DNA of 50,526 bases from Thiocapsa imhoffii (lineage in GTDB: Bacteria; Pseudomonadota; Gammaproteobacteria; Chromatiales; Chromatiaceae): contig NZ_NRSD01000029.1 of NCBI RefSeq assembly GCF_016583985.1, positions 1 to 50,526 of the forward strand. Direction: 5' to 3'. The number at the start of each line of letters is the position of its first letter. Positions within the stretch are counted from its first letter, which is position 1. The position numbers and the translations under genes are program-made. This document shows, piece by piece, positions 18,000 through 27,204 of the stretch. The notes under the pieces were generated by a model that ran no database searches, was not told the DNA's origin, and worked only from the letters and a program-made list of their open reading frames with translations.

Positions 18000-18422
18000 A
18001 GGAGGGTCTCACCACGTTGTCAGGACTCGCAGGATTGGAGATGAAGCATGATCGACCGCGGTCACCGCCGTGATCGTCGCCCCGTACCGGCGCACGCAGC
18101 AGCGGCCGTGCCGTAGCGCGCGACCCTCATGCCAGACTCAGGGACAGGTCGCGGAATCAGGATCACGGAAATGCCTGCCGGTGCCGGCCGCCATTAGAGG
18201 CGGCACCCGGCCGGTGCGATGCGACCCCTAGGCGACCGTGGCGATGATGCCACGATTGACCGCCTGCATGACAGTCCCTTCATCCGGCGTGTCCACAGCC
18301 GGCGCAGACCCTGGTGCATGACCAGGCATCGCACGATTGAACGGACTGTGCCGTTGCCTCACAGCTCGCCTGGCCAAGCCCGCGCCATGCTGGATCGCGC
18401 TTACGGTGGCGCGGGGGGCCGT
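18000..18422. other. Intergenic region with a hairpin
   Basis: A 423-bp gap upstream of the DUF2126 gene and downstream of the LysE-type gene. It contains the interrupted inverted repeat at 18181-18206 and a 33-codon open frame on the minus strand (18228-18329) with no ribosome-binding site and no recognised product. Otherwise I see nothing in it. Confidence 0.5.
18181..18206 (-). terminator. Hairpin downstream of the LysE-type gene
   Basis: GTGCC..CGCC and GGCGGCAC pair around ATTAGA with a small bulge in the left arm. It lies more than 200 bp after the exporter stop, so assignment as its terminator is weak. Confidence 0.3.
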
Positions 18423-19058
18423 TCAGCGATCCTGGCCGACGAGCTCGAGGAGGATCAGCGCATCCTGGAACAGGCGGAACGACAGCACCAACAGGAGCAT
18501 CCCGATCACGCGATCGAACCACGTCAGCCAGCGCTCCCGCAACCACGCCTTCGAGTGCCCGACGAGCATCGCCAGCGCTATCTTCGACCCGACCATCACG
18601 GCATAGAACACCAGGATGAAGAGGACGGGGGCGAGCGGATTCTGAACCAGGGCCCGGGTCATCAGGGGGCCGCCGACGCTCAACCAAAAGAGGTAGGGGT
18701 AGGGGCTCAGAACATTCGCGAGAATCCCCTTTGTGAGCGATGCGGGGCGCCCTGCTGGCACGGTCTGCCGCAGTCTGTCGGGACTCGAGCGCAGCGTCTT
18801 GGACGCCATGACGAGGAGAAAGAAGGCACCGCACAGCGAGATGACGCCGAGGAGCGTGGTCGCCGCGGCGAGGCGGGTCGAGATGAACAGGGTCACCAGG
18901 ATCAATGGCAGGTCGGTGATCAGCGGCGCGATCGCGACCTTGATCCCCGCGCGCACGTCATGCTGCAAGGTCTCGGCGATCACCAGCGCCAGCAGTGGCC
19001 CGGGCGCGAGCCCTGCCGAGATTCCGAGGATCAGGCCCGTAAACAGGATTTCGCTCAT
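18423..19058 (-). CDS. LysE/RhtB-type exporter
   Basis: A 211-residue inner-membrane protein with about six hydrophobic helices, typical of amino-acid exporters of the LysE superfamily. The N-terminal GILGISAGLAPGPLLALVIAET (here GISAGLAPGPLLALVIAE) is the family signature, with the conserved PGP. A later conserved stretch is KGILANVLSPYPYLFWL. Substrate cannot be told from sequence. It is transcribed divergently from the RNase gene, 135 bp away; no functional link is implied. Confidence 0.88.
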   Translation of the reverse strand: MSEILFTGLILGISAGLAPGPLLALVIAETLQHDVRAGIKVAIAPLITDLPLILVTLFISTRLAAATTLLGVISLCGAFFLLVMASKTLRSSPDRLRQTVPAGRPASLTKGILANVLSPYPYLFWLSVGGPLMTRALVQNPLAPVLFILVFYAVMVGSKIALAMLVGHSKAWLRERWLTWFDRVIGMLLLVLSFRLFQDALILLELVGQDR

Positions 19059-19193
19059 GCGGCCAACGCCTCGTCTCGATGCCGGGCCGCGTGCGCGCGC
19101 GGGATCGCCGCGACCGACCAGGACAGCGCGGAGGCGAGAGCCGACCCGTTAGAATGACCGGGATCGTTCAACGAACCAGCGAAGAGGGGCAAG

Positions 19194-19628
19194 GTGATCC
19201 AGCGTATCCTATTGTTCGGCGTTATCGTCGTGGCCATGGCCTTGGGAACTCCATCCGTTCTGGAGCGACTGAGTTCAACTGATGATCCGGTCGCGGCGAC
19301 CGCGATCTCGCCACCCACGAGCCCGTTTGTCATCGCCGACGTCCGCATCACGGATCGCGATGGTCGTCTCATCTATCGAGGGGACGTCGATCTGCGCCCA
19401 GAGCTTGCGCGGATCGAGCGTGGCGAGCGCGACCCGCACCGCAACGACGGCTCGGTGTTTCAGAACCGGGAGGCTCGACTGCCACGACAAGAACGCGGCT
19501 ACTATCGCGAGTACGTGGTGCGGACCCCGGGGATCGATCATGCCGGACCGCAGCGGCTCGTGCTTGGTGCCAACGGAGAAGTCTATTACACCGCTGATCA
19601 CTATCGTCGTTTCACGAGGATCCAATGA
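19194..19628 (+). CDS. Exported barnase-like ribonuclease
   Basis: A 144-residue secreted RNase of the barnase/N1 family, which cleaves RNA through a 2',3'-cyclic phosphate. The C-terminal ~60 residues align with barnase over its active site: NREARLP (Arg92, matching Arg59), YYREYVV (Glu106, the general base Glu73), QRLVLG (Arg121, matching Arg87) and ADHYRRFTRI (His136, the general acid His102). The N-terminus (ILLFGVIVVAMALG) is a signal peptide or membrane anchor. GTG 19194 has GAGGGG upstream. Its stop overlaps the start of the barstar gene. All four catalytic residues are kept, so the enzyme is probably active. Confidence 0.92.
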   Translation: MIQRILLFGVIVVAMALGTPSVLERLSSTDDPVAATAISPPTSPFVIADVRITDRDGRLIYRGDVDLRPELARIERGERDPHRNDGSVFQNREARLPRQERGYYREYVVRTPGIDHAGPQRLVLGANGEVYYTADHYRRFTRIQ

Positions 19629-20074
19629 TGACGATTGCTGCCTGGACCACACGGATTCTGACCGCCGAGACCGCGATCATCGAACTGACACCACCGGAGC
19701 ATCCAGGTCCTCAAGGGTGGAGCGTCACGCCACTCGTCGAGGCCTTGCAGGAGCAGGGCGCGCGTGCCGTCTGGGTTGATCGCTTGCCGGTTTGCAACAA
19801 GGAGAGCCTGCTGCGGGCCCTTGATCAGGCTTGTCAGTTTCCGGACTATTTCGGCTTCAACTGGGATGCGCTTGCGGATGTCCTGGTGGAGATCGCCGCG
19901 GCCGCGCCCGCGCCCCTAGTGCTGATCTTCCGGGACTTCGATGGGTTACGTGACGAAGCCCCACGGGACGCGCAGGTGTTTCTGGACATCATCGAGGAGG
20001 TGCATGAGTTACTCGATTGGGGCGCCTTGCACCTGGTGGTCGTGCGCCACGGCGCACGACTGCCGCGGCCATAA
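19625..20074 (+). CDS. Barstar-family RNase inhibitor
   Basis: A 149-residue cytoplasmic protein with the barstar fold. The core KESLLRALDQACQFPDYFG and FNWDALADVLVEI matches the helix and loop by which barstar plugs the barnase active site; the Asp of NWDAL corresponds to a key contact (Asp35/Asp39 region). A ~50-residue N-terminal part precedes the core, longer than Bacillus barstar. Its ATG overlaps the RNase stop (ATGATGA), so the inhibitor is translationally coupled to the toxin. Role as immunity protein follows from this pairing. Confidence 0.92.
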   Translation: MMTIAAWTTRILTAETAIIELTPPEHPGPQGWSVTPLVEALQEQGARAVWVDRLPVCNKESLLRALDQACQFPDYFGFNWDALADVLVEIAAAAPAPLVLIFRDFDGLRDEAPRDAQVFLDIIEEVHELLDWGALHLVVVRHGARLPRP

Positions 20075-20201
20075 TGTTGTGATGGGATTGATCGATGCGC
20101 ATCCGCAGAGCGAGCGGACTGTCACGCGCGACTGACCGGCCGCGCGGGCTCGCTTCACCCAGTCCTGCCCTGCAACCACTCCCACGAAGGAGACACCGAG
20201 C

Positions 20202-21875
20202 TTGACGCAACCAGGCCGCCACGTCCCGCATCGGCAACATCAGGGTCCCTGGGTCGCGCGACTCAGCCACTGGTTCGATCGCAACATCCTGGAGTTGGGC
20301 CGCGAGCTGCGCCTGTCCTATTTGCCACCCTTGATGGTGTACCTGGCCTACGGCATTCAGGGGCTCACCGCCATTGTCGGCACCTTTTTCGTAAAGGATT
20401 ATCTGGGTTTGCCGGCCTCCTTTCTGGCCGCCTTGGCCTTCTGGGCGGGGATTCCCTGGGTGCTCAAGATGCCGCTCGGTCATCTGGTGGACCTGATCTG
20501 GCGCTACAAGGCGGGTCTGGTGTATCTGGGCGCGGCCATGCTCAGCGCCAGCATCCTCATCATGATCGGGTTGCTCGCGGATCGCGCGGCGATGGAGGCG
20601 ATCATGTCTGCCGAGGCCTGGTATGTGGCCGCTGTGCTGCTGGCCCCGACTGGCTATGTGGTTCAGGACGTGGTCGCCGATGCCATGACCGTCGAGGCGG
20701 TCCCGCGCCTGGACCCGGCGGGCCAACCGATCGATCAAGCGCGTCGCAAGCTGATGCACACCACCATGCAGACCCTGGGGCGGGTGGCCATCATCGGTGG
20801 CGGGGTGCTGGTCTCGGTGGCGAATGTTTATCTGTTCGCCGGGGTGGCCGCCATGTCCGAGGCGGACAAGATCGCGACCTACATCTTCATCTATCAACTC
20901 GCCCTGGTGATTCCGCTGATCTCGATCCTGGGCGTGGCCCTCGCCGGCTACATCAAACGGCGTGATTTCAAGCGTCTGCTGGCGCATGGCTTCGAGCCGG
21001 AGGAGGCGCGTCTGCAACTGGATCGACCGGTGCAGCAGACCACGCCGAACTGGTGGATCCTCGGCGGCAGCCTGGTGTTCGTCGCCTTCACCCTCGGGAT
21101 GGGGTTGACGAATCTCCCCCACAACCAGGAGATCATTTTCATCGGCTCCATGGCCATCGTGCTCTTCTTGATGTCGCGCCTGATGCGTGTGCTCGATCAG
21201 GAGGCGCGGCTCTATCTCCTGGGCACCGCCATCATCATTTTTGTCTTTCGCGCCATGCCGGGGCCAGGCGCTGGGCAGACCTGGTGGATGATCGACGAAC
21301 TCGCCTTCGATCAGCAATTTCTCTCCGTGCTCTCGCTGATCGGCAGCACCATGGCCCTGGTTGGCCTCTTCGTTTTTCGCCGTTTCATGGCCGAGCGCTC
21401 GATCGCCTATGTGGTCGTGTTCCTGACGCTGCTGTCGAGTTTCTTCTATTTGCCCATCGTGGGCATGTACTTCGGGCTTCATCAGTGGACGGCCGCGATG
21501 ACCGGCGGCATCGTCGATGCGCGCTTCATCGCGATTGTCGACACGGCGTTGGAATCACCGCTCGGTCAGGTGGCCATGGTGCCGATGCTGGCGTGGATCG
21601 CCAACTCCGCGCCCGATCACCTCAAGGCGACCTTTTTCGCGGTGATGGCCTCATTCAGCAACCTGGCGCTGTCGGCGGGTCAGTTGGGCACGAAATATCT
21701 CAACGAGGTCTTTCTCGTCACCCGCGAGGTCACCGATCCGATCACCGGGCAGGTCACCGTGCCCGCGGACTACAGTGAACTCGGGCCCTTGATGATCACG
21801 GCGTTGATCATCGGGCTGCTTCTGCCACTCACGGCGGTCGCGCTGGTGAAGGTCTCGCGGTTGCGCAGCGCCTGA
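20202..21875 (+). CDS. Folate/biopterin transporter-family MFS protein
   Basis: A 557-residue polytopic membrane protein with about twelve helices, resembling the folate-biopterin transporter (FBT/BT1) family of the major facilitator superfamily. Suggestive segments are FFVKDYLGLPASFLAAL, WVLKMPLGHLVDL, GYVVQDVVADAMTVEAV (the conserved region around the DVVADA motif) and GMGLTNLPHNQEIIFIG. The substrate is not deducible; members include folate, pterin and amino-acid carriers. The start is TTG 20202, with AAGGAG ten bases upstream. A perfect hairpin overlaps the stop codon. Confidence 0.82.
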   Translation: MTQPGRHVPHRQHQGPWVARLSHWFDRNILELGRELRLSYLPPLMVYLAYGIQGLTAIVGTFFVKDYLGLPASFLAALAFWAGIPWVLKMPLGHLVDLIWRYKAGLVYLGAAMLSASILIMIGLLADRAAMEAIMSAEAWYVAAVLLAPTGYVVQDVVADAMTVEAVPRLDPAGQPIDQARRKLMHTTMQTLGRVAIIGGGVLVSVANVYLFAGVAAMSEADKIATYIFIYQLALVIPLISILGVALAGYIKRRDFKRLLAHGFEPEEARLQLDRPVQQTTPNWWILGGSLVFVAFTLGMGLTNLPHNQEIIFIGSMAIVLFLMSRLMRVLDQEARLYLLGTAIIIFVFRAMPGPGAGQTWWMIDELAFDQQFLSVLSLIGSTMALVGLFVFRRFMAERSIAYVVVFLTLLSSFFYLPIVGMYFGLHQWTAAMTGGIVDARFIAIVDTALESPLGQVAMVPMLAWIANSAPDHLKATFFAVMASFSNLALSAGQLGTKYLNEVFLVTREVTDPITGQVTVPADYSELGPLMITALIIGLLLPLTAVALVKVSRLRSA

Positions 21876-21893
21876 GCGAGCACGCTCAGGCGC
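21868..21893 (+). terminator. Perfect hairpin overlapping the stop codon
   Basis: GCGCCTGAGCG (21868-21878) and CGCTCAGGCGC (21883-21893) form a perfect 11-bp stem with loop AGCA. The TGA stop of the transporter gene (21873-21875) lies inside the left arm. No T-run follows. Confidence 0.6.
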
Positions 21894-21932
21894 TCCCGGC
21901 GCGAGGCGCCTACCCCCAACGGACGGCATCAC

Positions 21933-21946
21933 GGCGGCCCACCGCC
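21933..21946 (-). terminator. Short hairpin after the small membrane protein gene
   Basis: GGCGG and CCGCC flank CCCA, with TCAC/GTGA as a possible outer pair. It lies just beyond the end of the minus-strand gene at 21964. Small and without a T-run, so support is weak. Confidence 0.25.
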
Positions 21947-21963
21947 ACGATGGTGAGTCAGCC

Positions 21964-22128
21964 CTAGCGTGTCTGATCCTCCCCAGCCTGCTCTTGCGGT
22001 TCCTTGGTTTCGGTTTCGGTCTTGGTTGGCTTGTCGCGTTTCAAGGCATTGAGTTGCGAGTAGGCGAACCAGAAGACGACGCCTGCGATCAGCAAAACTT
22101 CGAGCCCTTTGAGTGATCCGGATGACAT
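21964..22128 (-). CDS. Small single-span membrane protein
   Basis: A 54-residue protein: a short N-terminus, one hydrophobic helix (EVLLIAGVVFWFAYSQL), then a charged tail rich in Lys, Thr and Glu ending EQAGEDQTR. ATG 22128 has AGGAG eight bases upstream, which supports it over the in-frame ATG at 22173. I do not recognise a family. It is transcribed divergently from the fasciclin gene. Confidence 0.65.
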   Translation of the reverse strand: MSSGSLKGLEVLLIAGVVFWFAYSQLNALKRDKPTKTETETKEPQEQAGEDQTR

Positions 22129-22493
22129 GCGGAAATCTCCTGCACGGTGGTTGATGGAAGCATGCAACGGCACTCTGATGCGGCCGTCGTGGGATGAGCG
22201 CGTCTCGAACGCCTGCGTGACCCCCTAGGATCACACCAAGACCAGATTCGGCGCCGAGCCGCTGAGTTCAACCCAACCGAGGTCCGCGTCATGGAGCGGC
22301 CCCGGGCTGTCGCGATGCTCGATCAGGGCGGTCTCGTGACAAAACCATGTCAACAACAACGGATTCCTTGTCTGTCATCGTACCGCCCTAATACTTGATC
22401 GCAACGGTAGGAAATAAGGTGGTTTGCATTCGCCGCCTGCCGAGCGTTGTGACATGAGCCATTCCATGACATGTGATCGAGAGGACCGAACAG
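22129..22493. other. Divergent intergenic region
   Basis: A 365-bp spacer between the small membrane protein gene and the fasciclin gene. Both flanking genes must be transcribed from here. I find no strong sigma-70 pair; TAATAC near 22390 with TTGTCT 15 bp before it is only a weak candidate. No gene is supported. Confidence 0.5.
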
Positions 22494-23093
22494 ATGAGCA
22501 AAGAACAGACGCCAGAGACCAATCCTTGGACCATCGCCGTCGTGCTGGCGGTCGTGCTGGGTCCCTTGACCGCGCTCTCCCTTGGGAGCAAGTATGCCGG
22601 TGAAGAAACCCTGGAACGGGCGCGCGCCGGCCTTGCCAATGCCACGCCGAGTGATCAGTTGAGCGCGTACGACAGTACCCGCTCCGCCGCGTATGCGAGT
22701 GATAGGAGCCTGCGCGATATCACCAGCGGCTCGGCCATCTTCAGTCAGTTGCAAGCCGCCATCCAGGCCGCCGGGACGCAGGAGATGCTCGAAGGTGAGG
22801 GCCCCTTCACGGTGTTCGCACCCAGTAACGAGGCGTTCGCGCGCCTCCCAAAGGAACAGCTCGCGGCCTTGATGGCTGATCCCGAGGCCCTGCGTGCACT
22901 CATCGAGGCACACGTCGTCCCAGGCCGCTTAAGTACGACCCAGATGATGCAAGGGCTCACCGCGGCCAATCTTGCGGGTCAGACCGTCCCGGTTGGCGTT
23001 GCTGGCAATCTCAAAGTGGGCGATGCCACGATTTCACAGAGCATCAATGCCCGCAACGGAATCGTGCATGTCATCGATCGTGTGATTCTGTAG
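22494..23093 (+). CDS. Membrane-anchored fasciclin-domain protein
   Basis: A 199-residue protein with a short cytoplasmic N-terminus, one hydrophobic segment (WTIAVVLAVVLGPLTALSLG), a linker and one fasciclin (FAS1) domain from about residue 75. The FAS1 motifs are GPFTVFAPSNEAFARLP (H1) and GIVHVIDRVIL at the very end (H2). FAS1 domains mediate adhesion or surface interactions; the specific role is unknown. ATG 22494 is chosen for GAGAGGA upstream. A strong hairpin follows the stop. Confidence 0.9.
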   Translation: MSKEQTPETNPWTIAVVLAVVLGPLTALSLGSKYAGEETLERARAGLANATPSDQLSAYDSTRSAAYASDRSLRDITSGSAIFSQLQAAIQAAGTQEMLEGEGPFTVFAPSNEAFARLPKEQLAALMADPEALRALIEAHVVPGRLSTTQMMQGLTAANLAGQTVPVGVAGNLKVGDATISQSINARNGIVHVIDRVIL

Positions 23094-23100
23094 GCCAGGA

Positions 23101-23127
23101 TGACGGGGCGTCGAATCCGCCCCGTCA
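23101..23127. terminator. Bidirectional terminator hairpin
   Basis: TGACGGGGCG (23101-23110) and CGCCCCGTCA (23118-23127) form a perfect 10-bp stem with a 7-base loop between two convergent genes, starting eight bases after the fasciclin stop. No T-run on either side, so termination may be partial or Rho-assisted. Confidence 0.6.
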
Positions 23128-23238
23128 CGCCCCGCGTCATCCTGACGCGATCACATCCACGTCGGTTGACCCCTGCGTCAACCCGTCCTGAATCCCCCGG
23201 ACCCAGTCGATGACCGATCGCGCCTCGGGCCGGCCTCA

Positions 23239-26200
23239 TCACCGTGACGCGAAATCGATTACACCCGCTCGCAGGATGTCCTCGAGTTCCACGCCCAGTC
23301 GGGGGCGGCTAAAGAAATAACCCTGTGCCTCACGGCAGCCATGTTCGAGCAAAAACCGACGCTGATCATCCGTTTCCACGCCCTCCGCAATCGCTTCCAG
23401 ATTCAGGCTGTCGCTCAAGCCGATGATCGCCTTCACGATACTGCGTGCACTGGTCTCCTCGGGGCGCCCGCTGCCGATCGCCGCGAGGAATGAGCGGTCG
23501 ATCTTGATCGTCTGCACCGGCAAGCGATTGAGATAGTTCAGCGACGCGTAACCGGTTCCGAAGTCGTCGATCGCAAGTTTAAAGCCCTTCTCACGCAGTT
23601 GCGACAGCACCTCGACGGCCTGGTCGATCGAACGCATCGCGGCACTTTCCGTGACCTCCAAGTCCAACTGTGCTGGGTCGATGCCACCTGCGGCGGCGAT
23701 CGCGCAGATCCGCTGGACGAGACCCTCTTGATAGAGCTCATTCGCGGAGAGATTGATCGCGATCGGAACGACGGGGATGCCGGCACGTTCCCAAGCGGCA
23801 ATTTGTGCACAGGCCAGCCTGAATACGATGGGGCCGATTAAGAGAATGAGCCCACTCGACTCGGCGATCGGAATGAACCGATCCGGCGCAATCATGCCCT
23901 GCTCGGGGTCGTGCCAGCGCACCAGTGCCTCGAGTCCAAGCACGCGCCCGGTCGCGATGTCCACGCGCGGTTGGTAGTGGAGCAGAAATTCATCACGATC
24001 GATTGCGCGACGCAGTGCCTGTTCGATCCGAAACTGTTCGTGCAGGCCCTTGTTCAGCACCGAGGCATAGAAGCGAAGCTGTCCGCGCCCCTCGGCCTTC
24101 GCGACATGCAGCGCCGCGTCGGCGTGACCAATGAGTTCATCGATGCCCTGCGCATCATCCGGATGGAGCGCGATGCCCAGGCTGCAGGTGACGATGACGC
24201 TCTGGTCGCCAAGGGTGATCGGCTCGCGCAGCGCCTCGGCGAACTCGGTGGCCAGGCGCGTTGCTTTCGGGACCAAGGGGGGCGTGCGCCCGGGCGCGAG
24301 GATCAGAAAATTGTCACCGCTGAAGCGAGCCAGCGTATCGCGCTCGCCAAGCAGGGATTGCCAACGCAAGGCCACGGATTTCAACAGCGCATCGCCCGCG
24401 CGATGGCCCAAGGAGTCGTTCACTGAGCGCAAATCGTCGAGATCGATCGAGAGCAGAATGATGCCGCGCTTGGTGCCCTGCGCGTCGTGCAGGGCCTCGT
24501 CGATCCGCTCGCGCATCAAGAGCCGATTCGCGAGACCGGTGAGCGGGTCATACTGCGACAGATAAGCCAGTCGCTGTGAGAGGTCCTTGCGATCACTGAT
24601 GTCCTCGGCCAGCTTCACGTAACCGCTGATCGCGCCCTGGGAGTCATACAGCGGGGTGATCTGGGCATGCTCCCAATAGCGAGCGCCCGATTTCTTCTGA
24701 TTCTCGAACTCGCCGGTCCAGGGGATACCCTGTCGGAGTTGGTCCCAGATCTCGGCGCTCTGCTCGCGGTTCGAGCCCTCGCGGGACAAGACCGACGCAT
24801 TGCGTCCGATGATCTCGTTGCGAGCATAGCCGGTCGCCTCGGTGAAACGTTGATTGACATACTGAACCAGGCCGTCGACGTCGGTGATGAGCACGATGCT
24901 CGGGCTTTGCTCGACCACGAGCGCGAGGCGCTCGATCTCATCCTGCCGGCTCTTCTCGGCCGTGATGTCCAACAACCCCCCGTAGAGACGTCGCAACGAG
25001 GTTCCAGGGACGTCCTCGAGGCATTCCGTCGTGACCCGAACCCAACGTATCGAGCCGTCCCGATGACGCAGTCGCAGTTCGCAGGTTGCCGTCGTGTTCG
25101 GGGGCAGGCCGACGACCCGTGCTTGAAAGACCTTCGCATCCTCCGGAATGACCAGGTCTCCCCAACATCGCATGGCCATCATCTCCTCGAGGGAGTAACC
25201 GGTGAGCGTGGCGACGGAGGCCGTGATCCAGTCGAGTTGAAAACCCTGATTCGTATGATCCACACAGGAATAGGCGACATCCGTCATCACGGCCGTCACC
25301 TGACGATAGCGGTTCTCACTGGCGATGAGTTCACGTGCGGTCTCGATTCGTTGAAGGGTGGAGGACAGGACCTCACCGATGAGTTGCAGCATGTGGATTT
25401 CATCGTCGCTCCAGTGGTGGGGTCCCTGCTCGCTCATGATCGCGAGGACGCCACTGAGTCGATCGTGTCGCGTCAAGGGGACGCTCAGAAGCGAGCGGAT
25501 CGCGTGCCGCGCGCAGGCGGTACGCTCGGCAGCCGCCTCCGGAGGCAGGGCCTGAACATCGGGAATCACGCTGGGCTGCCGGCTCTGCAGGAGCTGGGAA
25601 CACCAGGGAAACTGGGCGAGTTCGAGCGTCGTCTTGTCCCGAGGCATGGGGTTGGCCCCGTCACGACACCAGGCATGTGTCAGGGCCAGTCTGGTCTCCT
25701 GGCCCTGGTAGAGATGACAGTGATCCGCGCCGAGACCAGCCCCGATCCGTTCGAGGAGCTGAATCATGGTCGCATCCAGGGTGTCTGCCGTGACCTCTGT
25801 CAAGCGTGATGACAGATCCGCGGCGAGCGCCTGCAGCTTGAGTTGGTTCGCGAGATGCGCCTGGACGCGTTCACGTTCGCTGACATCGGTGACGACACCG
25901 CGCAAGGAGACGATCCGCCCGGCCTCGTCCCGGCTCGCATGGGTCTCCTCATCGACCCAATGAACCGAGCCATCGGCCCAGATCAAACGATAGGTGCGCG
26001 TGTAGGTCTCGTCGCCCGCGTTGTTGAAGTGCTCAAAGTCCGCGACCAGCTCATTGCGATCCTCTGGGTGCACGATGTCGAGGTAGGTGACGTGGCCCGA
26101 GAGAACACGCTCGAGCGGATACCCCCAGCGCAGGATGTTCGCCGAGGCATAGGCGATGGGCCAGCCGGCTTCGGGTTTCCAGTGCAGGGCCACGGTCGAA

Positions 26201-27204
26201 CTGCTGTCGATGACCTCCGCGGCCATGGCCAGGGCCTGCTCCAGCAGGCTCTTCTCGGTGACATCGATGTTCGAGCCACGGTGGCCTAATGGACGGCCGT
26301 TTTCACCGACGACGCGCGTGCACTGGTGCTCGATCCAACGCCATTCACCGGTGCGTGCCTGGATGCGAAAGCGCAGAGGGTGTTGGGAACTGGTCGTGGT
26401 TCCGCCGTGCAGGTGCGCCAGATAGTGTTCGCGATCGTCCGGATGGATGATGCGAACCAAGAGTTCGGGATCCTTGAGAAAAGCGGCCGCGGGGTAGCCG
26501 CTGATGCGGGCGCAGGCGGGCGACACATAGCGAAAGCGTCCATCCTCGCCCATCCAATAGGCCCAATCCGGTGCGAAATCGGCGACGATGTGGTACCGCT
26601 CTTCTTGCAGCCGCAGGCGCCGATTCGCCGTGACCAGGTCGTCGCGACGCACCACCTGTTCGGTTTGATCGACGAGCGTGCAGACGATCTCCGTAGCGAC
26701 TTCATTGGCGGCTGGTAACCGGATCAATCGCAGGTCGGCGATCAGCGTGCTGTCCCCGAGGGCGCGGATCTTGACCTCTTTGCAATCGGCCGTGCCGCGA
26801 CGATGGGCCTCGATTAGTGCATGCTCGAGCACCCGCTCCTGTCCCGCGGCCGCGAGGTGCGAGAAGAGCTGGCGATCGAGTGGGAGGAGACGATGCGCCG
26901 CCGTGTTCGCGTCCTTGACCCGCCCCTCCCGCGCGAGCAGGAGGACGGGGAGCGGCAGTTCATGATAGAGGCGCATGAAGCGCGCGAGCGCCCGCTCGTT
27001 GGCCTCGTGGCTCTCGCCGAGTGCCTCTTGCTGCAGATACAACTCGGCATGATAGATGTGGAGTTCTTCGAGCAGTGCCTCGAGATCGAGATCACCCTGA
27101 GCGATGTCCGCGAGCGCACCCTCGAAGACGTGGTCACGCAGGATCCTGCGCGCTTGTTCTCTCAGATCCGTCAGCTTCTCGGGATCGATCTGGTGTCTCG
27201 TCAT
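23239..27204 (-). CDS. PAS/GAF sensor with degenerate GGDEF and intact EAL
   Basis: A 1321-residue soluble sensor, probably a cyclic-di-GMP phosphodiesterase. In order: a helical N-terminal module (EELHIYHAELYLQQEAL), about three PAS domains to residue ~455 (the second containing FAPDWAYWMGEDGRF), a GAF domain (~470-620), two more PAS domains, GGDEF (~885-1055) and EAL (~1065-1310). The GGDEF signature is SGDNF instead of GG(D/E)EF and lacks the RxxD inhibitory site, so cyclase activity is unlikely. The EAL domain keeps EALVRW, NLSANE, EVTES, DDFGTGYASL, IKIDRSF, EGVET and AQGYFF. ATG 27204 has GAGG upstream. It is last in the Kai/chemosensory run, behind a 377-bp gap. Confidence 0.93.
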   Translation of the reverse strand: MTRHQIDPEKLTDLREQARRILRDHVFEGALADIAQGDLDLEALLEELHIYHAELYLQQEALGESHEANERALARFMRLYHELPLPVLLLAREGRVKDANTAAHRLLPLDRQLFSHLAAAGQERVLEHALIEAHRRGTADCKEVKIRALGDSTLIADLRLIRLPAANEVATEIVCTLVDQTEQVVRRDDLVTANRRLRLQEERYHIVADFAPDWAYWMGEDGRFRYVSPACARISGYPAAAFLKDPELLVRIIHPDDREHYLAHLHGGTTTSSQHPLRFRIQARTGEWRWIEHQCTRVVGENGRPLGHRGSNIDVTEKSLLEQALAMAAEVIDSSSTVALHWKPEAGWPIAYASANILRWGYPLERVLSGHVTYLDIVHPEDRNELVADFEHFNNAGDETYTRTYRLIWADGSVHWVDEETHASRDEAGRIVSLRGVVTDVSERERVQAHLANQLKLQALAADLSSRLTEVTADTLDATMIQLLERIGAGLGADHCHLYQGQETRLALTHAWCRDGANPMPRDKTTLELAQFPWCSQLLQSRQPSVIPDVQALPPEAAAERTACARHAIRSLLSVPLTRHDRLSGVLAIMSEQGPHHWSDDEIHMLQLIGEVLSSTLQRIETARELIASENRYRQVTAVMTDVAYSCVDHTNQGFQLDWITASVATLTGYSLEEMMAMRCWGDLVIPEDAKVFQARVVGLPPNTTATCELRLRHRDGSIRWVRVTTECLEDVPGTSLRRLYGGLLDITAEKSRQDEIERLALVVEQSPSIVLITDVDGLVQYVNQRFTEATGYARNEIIGRNASVLSREGSNREQSAEIWDQLRQGIPWTGEFENQKKSGARYWEHAQITPLYDSQGAISGYVKLAEDISDRKDLSQRLAYLSQYDPLTGLANRLLMRERIDEALHDAQGTKRGIILLSIDLDDLRSVNDSLGHRAGDALLKSVALRWQSLLGERDTLARFSGDNFLILAPGRTPPLVPKATRLATEFAEALREPITLGDQSVIVTCSLGIALHPDDAQGIDELIGHADAALHVAKAEGRGQLRFYASVLNKGLHEQFRIEQALRRAIDRDEFLLHYQPRVDIATGRVLGLEALVRWHDPEQGMIAPDRFIPIAESSGLILLIGPIVFRLACAQIAAWERAGIPVVPIAINLSANELYQEGLVQRICAIAAAGGIDPAQLDLEVTESAAMRSIDQAVEVLSQLREKGFKLAIDDFGTGYASLNYLNRLPVQTIKIDRSFLAAIGSGRPEETSARSIVKAIIGLSDSLNLEAIAEGVETDDQRRFLLEHGCREAQGYFFSRPRLGVELEDILRAGVIDFASR

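Noticed and set aside
18228..18329. 33-codon minus-strand frame (MPGHAPGSAPAVDTPDEG...)
   Set aside because: It reads like a peptide but has no ribosome-binding site, no recognised family and no modification enzyme nearby.
19989..21482. 497-codon open frame on the minus strand
   Set aside because: Antisense to the transporter gene; His/Gln/Asp-rich without hydrophobic core.
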